A DNA stretch of 64,000 nt from Nocardia albiluteola. Lineage in GTDB: Bacteria > Actinomycetota > Actinomycetes > Mycobacteriales > Mycobacteriaceae. Positions 34,095 to 43,550 of the stretch are shown here, piece by piece. The notes below the pieces were generated by a model. The model searched no databases, was not told the origin of the DNA, and worked only from the letters and a program-made list of their open reading frames with translations. The stretch is from the NCBI RefSeq assembly GCF_018860155.1, contig NZ_JAHKNI010000002.1:598713-662712 (forward strand), written 5' to 3'. Both the position numbers and the translations under genes were made by a program. Within the stretch, counting starts at the first letter, position 1. Every line of letters begins with the position of its first letter.

Positions 34095-35018
34095 GTGTTC
34101 GAAGGAATGTCGTGCTCGGCCGCTGCCGCGGTGGATATTCCCCTGCCGGGTAGCGCCACGCGGGTGACCGGGTGGCTGTGCGTCGAACAGCCCGGGGCCT
34201 GGGGACGCGATGTGATCGGCGACGAAGTGCTCGGGAGCCGGATCACCGCTGAACTTGCCGCCCATACGAAGGCCGCCGGGGTGCGCCCGACCCTGATCCG
34301 GCGGCCGGGGCGGAGCGAATTCACCGGTGCGCGAACGGTTCTGATCGCCTCGACCGGCCCGCGGGATCCCTGGTGCGAGCGGCTGGAGATCACCGGCCTC
34401 GAGCAGCTACTGGAGCTGGACCTGCAACTGCTGAACGGTCCCGCGCCCGGAATCGGTGCGCGCGTGACGGATCCGGTGGTGCTGGTATGCGCGCACGGCA
34501 AGCGCGATCAGTGCTGCGCGCTGCTGGGGCGTCCGATCGCGGCGGGGCTGGCCGGGGTGTATCCCGAACAGGTCTGGGAGTGCTCGCATACCGGCGGTCA
34601 TCGGTTCGCGCCCGCGATGGTGCTGCTGCCCGGCGGGCTGACCTATGGGCGCGTCGGCGAGGACGCGGCGCTGGATGCGGTGGCCGCTTATAGTCGGAAT
34701 GATCTGTCGCTCAATGGATTCCGTGGGCGCAGCTGTTATACGCCCGTCGAGCAGGTGGCGGAAATCGCTGTGCTCGAGCAGCTTTCGCCGGATCGATCAT
34801 CGACGGACATCGAACTTTCCGTCGCCTCGATATCCGATGCGATTGTCTCCGGTGATCCCGCGACCTTCGCCGGAGCCGCCCTGGTCACTCACCTCGATGG
34901 CCGCCGATGGCTGGTCACCGCGCATACCGTCGCGCACGCGCCGCGCCAGGCCAGTTGCGGCGCCGCCCCGAAGCCCGCTACCGCCATCGTCGCGGACCCA
35001 CCCCGGCTGTTGCCCTGA
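34095..35018 (+). CDS. Sucrase/ferredoxin-like family protein
   Basis: A 307-residue protein of the Suc_Fer-like family. The defining motifs are CAHGKRDQCCALLGRPIA (about residues 135-152) and WECSHTGGHRFAPAMVLLPGG (about 162-182), whose cysteines and histidines are thought to hold an Fe-S cluster in a thioredoxin-like fold. Predicted redox or electron-transfer role in the cytosol; physiological partner not known. It starts 21 bp after the hydrolase and is probably in one operon with it. Confidence 0.9.
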   Translation: MFEGMSCSAAAAVDIPLPGSATRVTGWLCVEQPGAWGRDVIGDEVLGSRITAELAAHTKAAGVRPTLIRRPGRSEFTGARTVLIASTGPRDPWCERLEITGLEQLLELDLQLLNGPAPGIGARVTDPVVLVCAHGKRDQCCALLGRPIAAGLAGVYPEQVWECSHTGGHRFAPAMVLLPGGLTYGRVGEDAALDAVAAYSRNDLSLNGFRGRSCYTPVEQVAEIAVLEQLSPDRSSTDIELSVASISDAIVSGDPATFAGAALVTHLDGRRWLVTAHTVAHAPRQASCGAAPKPATAIVADPPRLLP

Positions 35019-35255
35019 ACGAGGTTGTCTCACTCGGGCATCGGCAACTGGAATCAGCCCGCAACTGCTGATCGCTCATGCCCTCGACTCGGCCGGTTAC
35101 TCCATGGCGCCCGCGCCCGATGAGAAGATCGCGATGGACTCCGGCCGCATGTGGTGACGACGAGACCCATGACGCCTATATCGGCAGAGCGACGCAGATG
35201 CGCCGGGTCGTGAAATTGCGTTGCTGTTCCGTGCCGGTGGCGGCACGATCGGACG

Positions 35256-35825
35256 ATGGACACCGAACGACCGCAGGCGCTGGCACCCGGTGTTGCCCCG
35301 CCCGAACGAATCGAACTCGACGGCTTGGTGATCCGGCGCTGGCTGCTGAGCGACGCCGAGGCGCAGTTGCAGGCGATCGAGGCGTCGTACGACGAACTGC
35401 ACAGCTGGTTGTCCTGGTTGGCTGAGCCGCTGACGCTGGAGAAGCAGCAGGAATACTTCCGGATGAACGTCGCGGACTGGCCCGTCAACGGGAACTGCAA
35501 CTACGGCGTATTCGATTCCGGCGGAACCCTGCTCGCCTCCCTCGGTCTGCACGATCGGGTCGGGCGCAGGACGCTGGAGATCGGATACTGGTGTCACACC
35601 GAGCACACCGGCCGCGGCATCATCACCCGTGCCGCGGGCGCGGTGACCGAGATCGGGTTGTCCTTGCCGGGTATCGATCACATCGAAATCCATTGCGACG
35701 TAACCAATGAGCGCAGCGCGGCGGTGCCCCGCCGCCTCGGCTACCGACTCGATCGCATCCAGGAGCGCGCACCCCGCGCCCCAGCCGAATCCGGGCGGGA
35801 GATGATCTGGGTACGTGACCGTTAG
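35256..35825 (+). CDS. GNAT family N-acetyltransferase (RimJ/RimL type)
   Basis: A 189-residue acetyltransferase (Acetyltransf_3 group). The sequence shows LDGLVIRRWLLSDAEAQLQA at the start, LEIGYWCHTEHTGRGIITRAAGAV for the acetyl-CoA loop (Q/RxxGxG-like TGRGII) and IHCDVTNERSAAVPRRLGY in the last third, as in RimL-like enzymes that acetylate protein N-termini or aminoglycosides. Substrate unknown. The 237 bp upstream hold no gene. Confidence 0.9.
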   Translation: MDTERPQALAPGVAPPERIELDGLVIRRWLLSDAEAQLQAIEASYDELHSWLSWLAEPLTLEKQQEYFRMNVADWPVNGNCNYGVFDSGGTLLASLGLHDRVGRRTLEIGYWCHTEHTGRGIITRAAGAVTEIGLSLPGIDHIEIHCDVTNERSAAVPRRLGYRLDRIQERAPRAPAESGREMIWVRDR

Positions 35826-35855
35826 CGTCCGTTCATGGTGAAGGCTCAGGCCTTC

Positions 35856-36833
35856 CTACCAGTAGGTGCCCGGTACCAGGCGGGCCGCCCGGCGCAGGGC
35901 CCTGCGGGTGACGCGCCCGGCCGGTGATTGCGGGCGTCGCGGCTTGCGTTGCGGCGCCAGGGATTCGGGGCTCGCCTCGGGATCCGGGGCGGATTCGCCC
36001 TTGGCTGCGGGGGAATCGGGCAGCGCGCGGTAGTAGCGGTGCAGCACCCGGTCCTTGATGTGCGGGGCGAACAGCGTGCCGTATTCGGCCAGGGTGCCCA
36101 GCGGGACGTCGATGCGCTTGGGGCGCCCGGTCAGTGCGCGCACGATGGTCGCCGCGGCCCACTCCGGGGATTCCGAGGGGCCCTGGTTGCCGCTGGGGGT
36201 GATCATCGGGGTGCGCACCAGCGGCATGTGGATCGTGGTGAATGTGACGTTGTCCGCGAGCATTTCGGCCGCGGTCACCTCGGCGAACTTGTCCAGTGCG
36301 GCCTTGGAGGCCAGGTAGGCCGCGAAACGCGGGGTGGCGACCTGCACGCCGGCGCTGGAGATGTTGACGATGTGCCCAAACTTGCGCTCGCGCATCTGCG
36401 GCAGCAGCGCCAGCGTCATCCGCACCGCGCCGAAGTAGTTGACCGCCATGGTGCGCTCGAAGTCGTGCATCCGGTCGGTGGAGCGGTGCACCGCGCGGCG
36501 AATGGAACGTCCGGCGTTGTTGACCAGCATGTCGACGTGGTCGTGCTCGGCGAGGATGGCCTTGACGGTCTGCTCGACCGATTCGGCATCGGTGACATCG
36601 CAGCGATATCCGTATGCCCGCCCGCCCGCGGCGTCGACCTCCCGCACCACCTCGGCCAGTTCGTCCTCGCGCCGGGCCAGCAGCAGCACCACCGCGCCCT
36701 TCGCGGCGACCGCGAGGGCGGCGGACCGCCCGATGCCGGAGGAGGCGCCGGTGATGAGCACATGCTTGCCGGTCAGATCCCGGCGGGCGCGCCGGCGGTC
36801 CACGTAGTTCCCGGCAGCGTGGTTGTCCGTCAT
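35856..36833 (-). CDS. Short-chain dehydrogenase with C-terminal extension
   Basis: A 325-residue SDR. Cofactor motif TGASSGIG (about 28-35), NNAGRS, catalytic Ser in NISSAGV and catalytic Tyr/Lys replaced in spacing by RFAAYLASKAALD (YxxxK present). The C-terminal 80 residues are Arg/Pro-rich and extend beyond the core, as in mycobacterial SDRs annotated as acyl-lipid reductases. A palindromic operator at 36864-36883, just upstream of its start, suggests TetR-type control. Divergent from dnaE2. Confidence 0.9.
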   Translation of the reverse strand: MTDNHAAGNYVDRRRARRDLTGKHVLITGASSGIGRSAALAVAAKGAVVLLLARREDELAEVVREVDAAGGRAYGYRCDVTDAESVEQTVKAILAEHDHVDMLVNNAGRSIRRAVHRSTDRMHDFERTMAVNYFGAVRMTLALLPQMRERKFGHIVNISSAGVQVATPRFAAYLASKAALDKFAEVTAAEMLADNVTFTTIHMPLVRTPMITPSGNQGPSESPEWAAATIVRALTGRPKRIDVPLGTLAEYGTLFAPHIKDRVLHRYYRALPDSPAAKGESAPDPEASPESLAPQRKPRRPQSPAGRVTRRALRRAARLVPGTYW

Positions 36834-36863
36834 CAGTGCTCCCTTGCAGGTCGATTTGCCATT

Positions 36864-36883
36864 AACTTACTCCAGAGTAAGTT
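36864..36883. promoter_or_regulatory. Palindromic operator upstream of the SDR
   Basis: AACTTACT and AGTAAGTT (8-bp perfect arms) flank CCAG. The size and A/T-rich arms fit a TetR-family site. No TetR gene is adjacent, so the regulator is unlinked. It lies 30 bp upstream of the SDR start and 85 bp from the dnaE2 LexA box. Confidence 0.65.
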
Positions 36884-36968
36884 CCGGTGCCACTAGGGGT
36901 TCGTCACAGTTTCGATCCGGGTCGGCCGCGTCCACGGTCGAGCACTTGACATATCAGGCAACCGGATA

Positions 36969-36984
36969 TCGAATATATGTTCGA
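36969..36984. promoter_or_regulatory. LexA (SOS) box upstream of dnaE2
   Basis: TCGAATATATGTTCGA is the exact reverse complement of the imuA' box core and matches TCGAAC-N4-GTTCGA with one change. It ends 25 bp before the chosen dnaE2 start. It overlaps an in-frame ATG at 36977, which argues that translation does not begin there. Confidence 0.9.
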
Positions 36985-37009
36985 TACGAGATGGCTCGCG
37001 GAGGTGCGC

Positions 37010-40000
37010 ATGGGCTGGGGCAGTGGCCCGCCGACCTGGTCGGAGATGGAGCGGGTGCTCTCCGGGCGGCCCGGCCGCGCCCCCGAACCCCCCGGCGACG
37101 GCGGCGACAGCCCGGCCTGGTCGCGCAGACGCGGGGAGTATCGGGCGGGCGAGCGGCCGCGGCCCGGCGGACCGGTGGTGCCGTATGCGGAGCTGCACAC
37201 CCATTCGGCCTACAGCTTTCTCGACGGCGCCTGCCAGCCCGAGGAACTCGTGGAGGAGGCGGTGCGACTCGGACTCGAGGCGCTCGCGCTGACCGATCAC
37301 GACGGGTTCTACGGCGTGGTGCGGTTCGCGGAGGCCGCGGCCGAATGGGGGCTGCCGACGGTGTTCGGCGCGGAGTTGTCGCTGGGTGCGGACGCAATGA
37401 CCGCACGCCGGGGAGACGAGGGTGCGGTGCGGCGCGATGGCGAAGCCGGTCGCCGGAACGCCGGGGAGGGGGCGATGCGGGCGCCGCGGAGGGCGGGCGC
37501 GGGATCGGCCGATTCCGAACCGCGTGCGGGCGCACCGGATCCCGCGGGCCCGCATCTGCTGGTGCTGGCGCGTGGGCAGGAGGGCTACCGCCGGTTATCA
37601 CGGGAGATCTCGGCCGCCCACATGGCGGGCGGGGAGAAGGGGATCCTGCGCTACGACCTGGACCGGCTCACCGAGGCGGCGGGCGGGCACTGGCAGATCC
37701 TCACCGGATGCCGCAAAGGTCATGTGCGCCAGGCGCTTGCCGACGGTGACGCGGCGGCCGAGGTGGCGCTGCGGGAGCTGATGGAGCGATTCGGCTCCGA
37801 CCGGGTGAGCGTGGAACTCACCCAGCACGGCATTCCGCAGGACGACGAGCGCAATGCCCGGCTCATCACCCTGGCCGATCGGGTGGGCCTGCCGGTCATC
37901 GCCACCACCGCGGCGCATTTCGCGACCCCCGGCCAGCGGCGGCTGGCGATGGCGCTGGCGGCGGTGCGGGCCCGCCACAGCCTGGACGATATGGACGGCT
38001 GGCTCGCGCCCGCGGGCGGGGCACATCTGCGCTCCGGCGCGGAGATGGCGCGGCTGTTCGCGGATTGCCCGCGGGCGGTCGCCGATGCGGCTGCCCTGGC
38101 CCGCGAATGCGCCTTCGATCTGCAGCTGATCGCGCCGAAATTGCCGCCGTTCGAGGTCGAGTCCGGGCACGACGAGAGTTCCTGGCTGCGCAGGCTCACC
38201 TATGAGGGTGCGGTGCGGCGCTACGGCCCGCCGTGGGAATACCCCAAGGCGTACAAGCAGATCGAACACGAGCTGCGGGTGATCCAGGAGCTGGATTTTC
38301 CCGGCTACTTCCTGGTGGTGCACGATATCGTCACCTTCTGCCGCGACAACGACATCCTGTGCCAGGGACGGGGTTCGGCGGCCAATTCCGCGGTCTGCTA
38401 CGCGATCGGTATCACGAATGTCGATCCCGTGGCCAATGATCTGTTGTTCGAACGGTTTCTGTCGCCCGAGCGCGACGGTCCGCCCGATATCGATATCGAT
38501 ATCGAATCCGATCGCCGCGAGGAGGTGATCCAGTACGTCTACGCCCGCTACGGCCGCGAATACGCCGCCCAGGTGGCCAACGTAATCACCTATCGCGGTA
38601 AGTCCGCGGTCCGCGATGCCGCACGGGCACTGGGGTTTTCGACCGGCCAGCAGGACGCGTGGAGTAAACAGGTGAGCCGCTGGAACGGGGTCGCGGAGGA
38701 GACCGATTCCGATATTCCCGCCGAGGTGCTGGAGCTGGCGGGCCGGATCGAGGGACTGCCACGGCATCTGGGCATCCATTCCGGCGGTATGGTGATCTGC
38801 GATCGGCCCATCGCGGACGTCTGCCCGGTGGAATGGGCCCGGATGCCCGGCCGCAGCGTGCTGCAGTGGGACAAGGACGACTGCGCCGCGGTGAAATTGG
38901 TGAAATTCGACCTGCTCGGCCTCGGGATGCTCTCGGCGCTGCATTACATGATCGATCTTGTGCACGAGCACAAGGGGCATCGCGTCGACCTGTACCGGCT
39001 CGATCTCGCCGAAGCCGGTGTCTACGAGATGCTTTCGCGCGCCGATTCGGTGGGGGTCTTCCAGGTGGAATCCCGGGCCCAGATGGCCACCCTGCCGCGG
39101 CTCAAACCGAAGAAATTCTACGATCTCGTCGTCGAGGTGGCCCTGATCCGGCCCGGTCCCATTCAGGGCGGTTCGGTGCATCCCTATATTCGCCGCTACA
39201 ACGGGAAGGAGGAGATCACCTACGATCATGACTCCCTGCGTAATTCGCTGTCCCGGACGCTCGGCGTGCCGCTGTTCCAGGAGCAGCTCATGCAGATGGC
39301 CGTGGACGTGGCCGGTTTCACCGCGGCCGAGGCGGATCAGCTGCGCCGGGCCATGGGTTCCAAGCGATCGCCCGAGCGGATGGAACGACTACGCGAGCGG
39401 TTCTACCGCGGCATGCGTGAATTGCACGGTATCGAGGGAGAATTGGCGGACCGGATCTACGAAAAGATCTATGCCTTCGCGAATTTCGGTTTTCCGGAGA
39501 GTCATTCGCAGAGTTTCGCCTCGTTGGTCTTCTATTCGGCGTGGTTCAAACTGCATCATCCGGCGGCGTTCTGCGCGGGCCTGCTGAACGCTCAGCCGAT
39601 GGGATTCTATTCACCCCAATCGCTGGTTGCGGATGCCCGGCGGCACGGGGTGGTGGTGCACGGTCCCGATATCAACCACAGCCTCGCCGCGGCCACGCTG
39701 GAAATGGGCGGTATGAGCGAGTCAGGGCGCGGTGCGCCCGGCGGGCACGGAGGAGGCAGCTTGCGTAACCACGCAGGGCCCTCGGAAGCACCGCCATCAG
39801 ATACAGCGGTGGCAGCGGAGCCCAATGGAGACAGCACGCAGGTGCGGCTGGGGCTGGCCGCGATCCGGCAGATCGGCGCCGAACTGGCCGAGCGGATCGT
39901 GGCCGCGCGGGTGACCGGGCCCTACACCTCGTTCCTGGATCTGACCGGTCGTGTGGAACTCACCGTGCCGCAGGCGGAATCGCTGGCCACCGCGGGTGCA

Positions 40001-40534
40001 CTGGACAGTCTCGGGATCGACCGCCGCGAGGCGCTGTGGGCCGCGGGCGCGGCGGCGGGGGAGCGGGCGGACCGGTTGCCCGGCACGGGTGCGGCCACCG
40101 CCGCCCCCGCACTGCCCGGCATGAGCGAACTGGAGCTGGCCGCGGCCGACGTCTGGGCGACCGGGGTCTCGCCCGGCAGCTATCCGACCGAATTCCTGCG
40201 CCCGCACCTGGATGCGCTCGGGGTGATCCCGGCGGCGAGACTGCTCGAGGTGCCGGATGGCTCGAAAGTGCTGGTGGGCGGGGCCGTCACGCATCGGCAG
40301 CGCCCGGCCACCGCGGGCGGGGTCACCTTCCTGAATCTGGAGGACGAGACCGGCATGGTGAACGTGGTGTGCTCGGTGGGGCTGTGGCAGCGCTATCGCC
40401 GCATCGCCCAGGGGGCGTCCGCGCTGCTGGTGCGCGGGCGCGTGCAGAACGCCGAGGGAGCGGTCACAGTCGTCGCGGAACATCTGCAGCGCATGGATTT
40501 ACGCGTCGCGTCGCGTTCGCGCGACTTCCGCTGA
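37010..40534 (+). CDS. dnaE2: Error-prone DNA polymerase III alpha subunit DnaE2
   Basis: A 1174-residue SOS polymerase. The PHP domain opens with LHTHSAYSFLDGA (about 62), catalytic acidic residues are in PPDIDIDIESDRREEV (about 492-507), and the C-terminal OB domain is present (VTFLNLEDETGMVNVV). It synthesises past lesions with ImuA' and ImuB. It is about 90-100 residues longer than mycobacterial DnaE2; the extra residues fall in a basic insert in the PHP domain (about 128-180) and a Gly/Ser/Pro insert near residue 905-945. ATG at 37010 is preceded by GGAGGT; the ATG at 36977 lies in the LexA box. Confidence 0.95.
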   Translation: MGWGSGPPTWSEMERVLSGRPGRAPEPPGDGGDSPAWSRRRGEYRAGERPRPGGPVVPYAELHTHSAYSFLDGACQPEELVEEAVRLGLEALALTDHDGFYGVVRFAEAAAEWGLPTVFGAELSLGADAMTARRGDEGAVRRDGEAGRRNAGEGAMRAPRRAGAGSADSEPRAGAPDPAGPHLLVLARGQEGYRRLSREISAAHMAGGEKGILRYDLDRLTEAAGGHWQILTGCRKGHVRQALADGDAAAEVALRELMERFGSDRVSVELTQHGIPQDDERNARLITLADRVGLPVIATTAAHFATPGQRRLAMALAAVRARHSLDDMDGWLAPAGGAHLRSGAEMARLFADCPRAVADAAALARECAFDLQLIAPKLPPFEVESGHDESSWLRRLTYEGAVRRYGPPWEYPKAYKQIEHELRVIQELDFPGYFLVVHDIVTFCRDNDILCQGRGSAANSAVCYAIGITNVDPVANDLLFERFLSPERDGPPDIDIDIESDRREEVIQYVYARYGREYAAQVANVITYRGKSAVRDAARALGFSTGQQDAWSKQVSRWNGVAEETDSDIPAEVLELAGRIEGLPRHLGIHSGGMVICDRPIADVCPVEWARMPGRSVLQWDKDDCAAVKLVKFDLLGLGMLSALHYMIDLVHEHKGHRVDLYRLDLAEAGVYEMLSRADSVGVFQVESRAQMATLPRLKPKKFYDLVVEVALIRPGPIQGGSVHPYIRRYNGKEEITYDHDSLRNSLSRTLGVPLFQEQLMQMAVDVAGFTAAEADQLRRAMGSKRSPERMERLRERFYRGMRELHGIEGELADRIYEKIYAFANFGFPESHSQSFASLVFYSAWFKLHHPAAFCAGLLNAQPMGFYSPQSLVADARRHGVVVHGPDINHSLAAATLEMGGMSESGRGAPGGHGGGSLRNHAGPSEAPPSDTAVAAEPNGDSTQVRLGLAAIRQIGAELAERIVAARVTGPYTSFLDLTGRVELTVPQAESLATAGALDSLGIDRREALWAAGAAAGERADRLPGTGAATAAPALPGMSELELAAADVWATGVSPGSYPTEFLRPHLDALGVIPAARLLEVPDGSKVLVGGAVTHRQRPATAGGVTFLNLEDETGMVNVVCSVGLWQRYRRIAQGASALLVRGRVQNAEGAVTVVAEHLQRMDLRVASRSRDFR

Positions 40535-40563
40535 GTGGCCGCCCTCCTCGCCGGGCCGCCGAG

Positions 40564-41523
40564 TCAGAAGCTGCTGTCGCCCCCGCCACCGCCGCCGTCG
40601 AATCCGCCACCGCCGCCGTCGAATCCGCCACCGCCGCCGTCGAATCCGCCGCCGTTGTCGCCGCCGAAGTAGGAGTCGCCGCCCCCGCCGCCGAACTGCT
40701 GGTCGCCCTGATAGCCGCCCTGGTCGTAGCCGCCGCGGTCGTAGTCGCGGTCGCGCTCCTCGTCCCTGCCCTCCATCTTGCCCAGCTCATAGCCGAGCAG
40801 GCCGCCGCCGACCGCGCCGATGCCACCGGCCATGCCCGGGCTGATGCCGCCACCTCGACCGTAGCCGGGACCGTAACCGCCGCCGCCGTAGCCGGGGTCG
40901 CCGTAGCCCGGGCCGCCGGGGCCGTAGCCGCCGGGGGCACCGCCGCCGAAGCCGCCGCCACCCCGGCCGCGCCGCCGGAACACCGCCACCACGGCCGCCA
41001 CGATCAGCCCGATGATGATCACCGGGCACAGGATGCCGAACAGTCCGATGTGGCCGCGGCTGCTGGAGTGCGAGGCCTGCGGGCCGGTCGCATTCGTGCC
41101 GCCCGCCTGGTTGACAGTGGTGGCCAGCGATTGCAGCGCGGCTACCGTCGCGCCGGTGTAGTTACCGGTGCCGTAGCCGCTCTTGAACGCGGAGATCGCG
41201 GCCGAGGTATCGCGGATGTGGGAGTTCGAGCCGGTCCTTATCGCGATTTCGTGGGGCTTGGTATTGATGGCGATGACCACGTCGGTCGCGCCCGTGACGT
41301 GCTTGCGCGCCTCGTTGTCGAACGCCGTTGAGCCGCCGGAGAATGCATTGACGGTGTAGATCTTCACCGGGTCGGACAGCGCGTTGCCCGCGGTGGTGAC
41401 CTGCCCGCTGTCGAGGATGTTCGCGGCGTCGTTGATCGTGACCGGACCGGCCGTCGCCACACCCATGGTCGTCAGAAACGTCGCCGCTGCCATCGCCAGC
41501 AGGACTGCAAGTCGTTTGGCCAT
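40564..41523 (-). CDS. TPM-domain secreted/membrane protein with Gly-rich tail
   Basis: A 319-residue protein with a signal peptide (AVLLAMAAATFLTTMGVATAG), a TPM domain (TLP18.3/Psb32/MOLO-1 fold; ITINDAANILDSG-like start and DVVIAINTKPHEIAI), one membrane helix (LCPVIIIGLIVAAVVAVFRRR) and a long Gly/Tyr/Asp-rich cytoplasmic tail ending FDGGGGG repeats. TPM proteins are linked to membrane or photosystem maintenance in other organisms; here the role is unknown. Converges on dnaE2 with 29 bp between stops. ATG at 41523 has a plausible upstream AGAGAG. Confidence 0.85.
   Translation of the reverse strand: MAKRLAVLLAMAAATFLTTMGVATAGPVTINDAANILDSGQVTTAGNALSDPVKIYTVNAFSGGSTAFDNEARKHVTGATDVVIAINTKPHEIAIRTGSNSHIRDTSAAISAFKSGYGTGNYTGATVAALQSLATTVNQAGGTNATGPQASHSSSRGHIGLFGILCPVIIIGLIVAAVVAVFRRRGRGGGGFGGGAPGGYGPGGPGYGDPGYGGGGYGPGYGRGGGISPGMAGGIGAVGGGLLGYELGKMEGRDEERDRDYDRGGYDQGGYQGDQQFGGGGGDSYFGGDNGGGFDGGGGGFDGGGGGFDGGGGGGDSSF
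40593..40658. repeat. 21-bp coding repeat for GGGGFDG in the TPM protein tail
   Basis: Three near-identical 21-bp units (GTCGAATCCGCCACCGCCGCC on the plus strand) encode GGGGFDG at the C-terminus. Length multiple of three; likely slippage-prone. Confidence 0.8.
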
Positions 41524-41805
41524 ACCGCACTCTCTGGGTTGTACAGGGACACTGCCGCCCCGTTCGTACGCGAGCCTACCGAACCGGTCGGACAAGACCA
41601 TGCGGTCCGGATTCGGCGCGCGCATCCCGTGAGTTCCCAGACTTCGCGGAGATATTCGTCCGGGCCGTTCCGGCGGGTGCGTTTGGCGACTAATGGGGTG
41701 CGTTTCAGGAGTGAGGGTGCGGATGTGGCCTTGTTCGTGACAAGGCCGTCGACGCTGATTACGGTGCCGGATATCGGTGGGAAATCATTCGGGCAAGGGG
41801 GATGG

Positions 41806-42120
41806 ATGATGTCGAATTCGTGTGTTGTCGATTCCGATGCCGTGCGGCGGCTCGGGGCCGTCGCACGCCGGGCATGCCGGGAGATCGATGGCTCCTCGGG
41901 CGCGGAACTCGGAACCGTCGGGCTGTTCGCGCGGCTGGTTCCGCACAGCGTGGTGGTGCACGCGTGGTGCGAATCGGCAAGTACCGCGGCCGATCTCGTG
42001 CAACGCAGCGCCGATCGTTTCGGGCGCCTGGCCGAGCATACCGACCGCGCGCTGAGTGTGTACCTCGAGGCCGATCTCGCGCACGCGGGGCTGTTCGCCG
42101 GGCTGGAGGTCCGGATATGA
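41806..42120 (+). CDS. EspC-like type VII secretion helper protein
   Basis: A 104-residue, mostly helical protein that resembles the EspC/ESX-1 secretion-associated family (pattern DSDAVRRLGAVARRACREID, a mid-helix GLFARLVPHSVVVHAW and a final helix). Near the C-terminus it has YLEAD (residues 86-90), which fits the general type VII signal YxxxD/E. Its stop overlaps the next start (ATGA), so it is made with the WxG/GH19 protein, as a likely export partner. Start MM at 41806; the earlier in-frame codons back to 41539 look non-coding. Confidence 0.6.
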   Translation: MMSNSCVVDSDAVRRLGAVARRACREIDGSSGAELGTVGLFARLVPHSVVVHAWCESASTAADLVQRSADRFGRLAEHTDRALSVYLEADLAHAGLFAGLEVRI

Positions 42121-43550
42121 CCCCGCCGCGGTCGGTGCTGGAGAACTGGCGCGCCCTGGAGGCGGCCGATCGGGTACGCGCCGAATTCGACCGGCGGATA
42201 GGGGATCTGGAGGCACTGTCCGCGGCGGTGCGCGCGGAATGTCATCGGCTCGACGGCGACGGCTGGCGCGGTGCGGCCTTCGAGGCGGTGCTCGCCACCG
42301 TCGAGGCCTCGCACCGGCACAACCGGATGCTGTGCGATCACGCCGAGGGCCTGCGCGATGCGGGTGTACGAGCCCTGTCCGATCTGCACTACACGGCGCT
42401 GGCGCTGTTGGACTATGTCGCCGATGCCGAGGCGGACGGTTGCACGGTCGCGCAGGACTGGACCGTCACCGCCGAATCCGCGGCGGGTGCGGAATGGGCA
42501 GAGGTCATCGGCGAGGCCCTGGCCGCTGTCGAGCGCGCCGAACAGCGAGGCAGACAGGCGATTTTGGCCGTGGGCCACGAATTGCGGCACCTGGCCGGCG
42601 CGTTCGGCGGCGATCTCGGGCCGCGGTTCTCGGACCCCGATGTGCCCGGCCCGACCGGCGACGATTCGCCCGAGCAGACCGGCCATGGTTTGCCCGAGCA
42701 GTCCGGCGACGATTCGCCCGCGCGGACCCACGACGATTTGCCTGGGTGGGCCAGCGATGCGAGCAGACTCGCGGCCTTGAACGGTCGACCGGGCTGCGCG
42801 ATATCGAACGGTACCGGGGCCGATTCGTCGATGCTGCCCGCCGTGGGGGCCGATGCGGCATCGAACTCCGAACTCGCAGTCCGGGACGAATCTTCGGCTA
42901 CGGAAGTCGCCGCTGCGGTAGACAGCGTTCGAACGGAATCTGCCATGGAATTGGCTGCCGCGCAGCATTTTCCGCTGTCGGGGACCGATGTCGCCCCGAC
43001 ACCCGGTCCGGGGGTTTCCGCCGAACAGCTCATCGCGATCATGCCGGATCTGCCGATGGATCAGGCGCGGGAGTATCTGCCCGCGCTCAACGCTGCCATG
43101 CAGGAGGGCGGGATCACCACACCGCAACGGCAGGCGGCATTTCTGGCACAGCTGGCCCACGAGAGCTGCCAGCTCCGGTATTTCCAGGAGCTCGGCGACG
43201 ACGATTATTTTCACCAGTACGACCCGGGCCGGCTCAATGCCGCCGCCGGCAACACCGAGCCGGGTGACGGCCCGCGCTACCACGGGCGCGGTCCCATTCA
43301 GCTGACCGGTCGTGCCAACTACCGTGCCGCGGGGCAGGCCCTGGGCCTGGATCTCGAGGGTGATCCCGAGATTGCGGCCCGTCCGGATGTCGGCTTCCGA
43401 ATCGCCCAGTGGTACTGGATATCTCGCGGCATCAACGCCCTGGCCGATGCGGGCGACTTCGCCGCGGTTACCCGCGCGATCAATGGTGGCTACAACGGCA
43501 TGGAGTCCCGGGAGGCGTTCTACCGGCGGGCGCTGGGGGTGCTGGGATGA
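42117..43550 (+). CDS. WxG-helical/GH19 lytic protein, candidate type VII effector
   Basis: A 477-residue protein in three parts. Residues 1-170 are helical with a W-x-G motif (GDGWRGAAFEA, Trp50-Gly52), as in WXG100-type export domains. Residues 175-295 are an acidic linker with repeats such as PEQTGHGL and PEQSGDDS. Residues 300-477 form a GH19 (chitinase/endolysin) domain with HES around Glu349 and the signature YHGRGPIQLTGRANY (388-402). GH19 enzymes cut chitin or peptidoglycan glycan strands. The gene overlaps both neighbours by 4 bases. Role as secreted peptidoglycan hydrolase or antibacterial toxin is inference; no Sec signal is seen. Confidence 0.75.
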   Translation: MTPPRSVLENWRALEAADRVRAEFDRRIGDLEALSAAVRAECHRLDGDGWRGAAFEAVLATVEASHRHNRMLCDHAEGLRDAGVRALSDLHYTALALLDYVADAEADGCTVAQDWTVTAESAAGAEWAEVIGEALAAVERAEQRGRQAILAVGHELRHLAGAFGGDLGPRFSDPDVPGPTGDDSPEQTGHGLPEQSGDDSPARTHDDLPGWASDASRLAALNGRPGCAISNGTGADSSMLPAVGADAASNSELAVRDESSATEVAAAVDSVRTESAMELAAAQHFPLSGTDVAPTPGPGVSAEQLIAIMPDLPMDQAREYLPALNAAMQEGGITTPQRQAAFLAQLAHESCQLRYFQELGDDDYFHQYDPGRLNAAAGNTEPGDGPRYHGRGPIQLTGRANYRAAGQALGLDLEGDPEIAARPDVGFRIAQWYWISRGINALADAGDFAAVTRAINGGYNGMESREAFYRRALGVLG

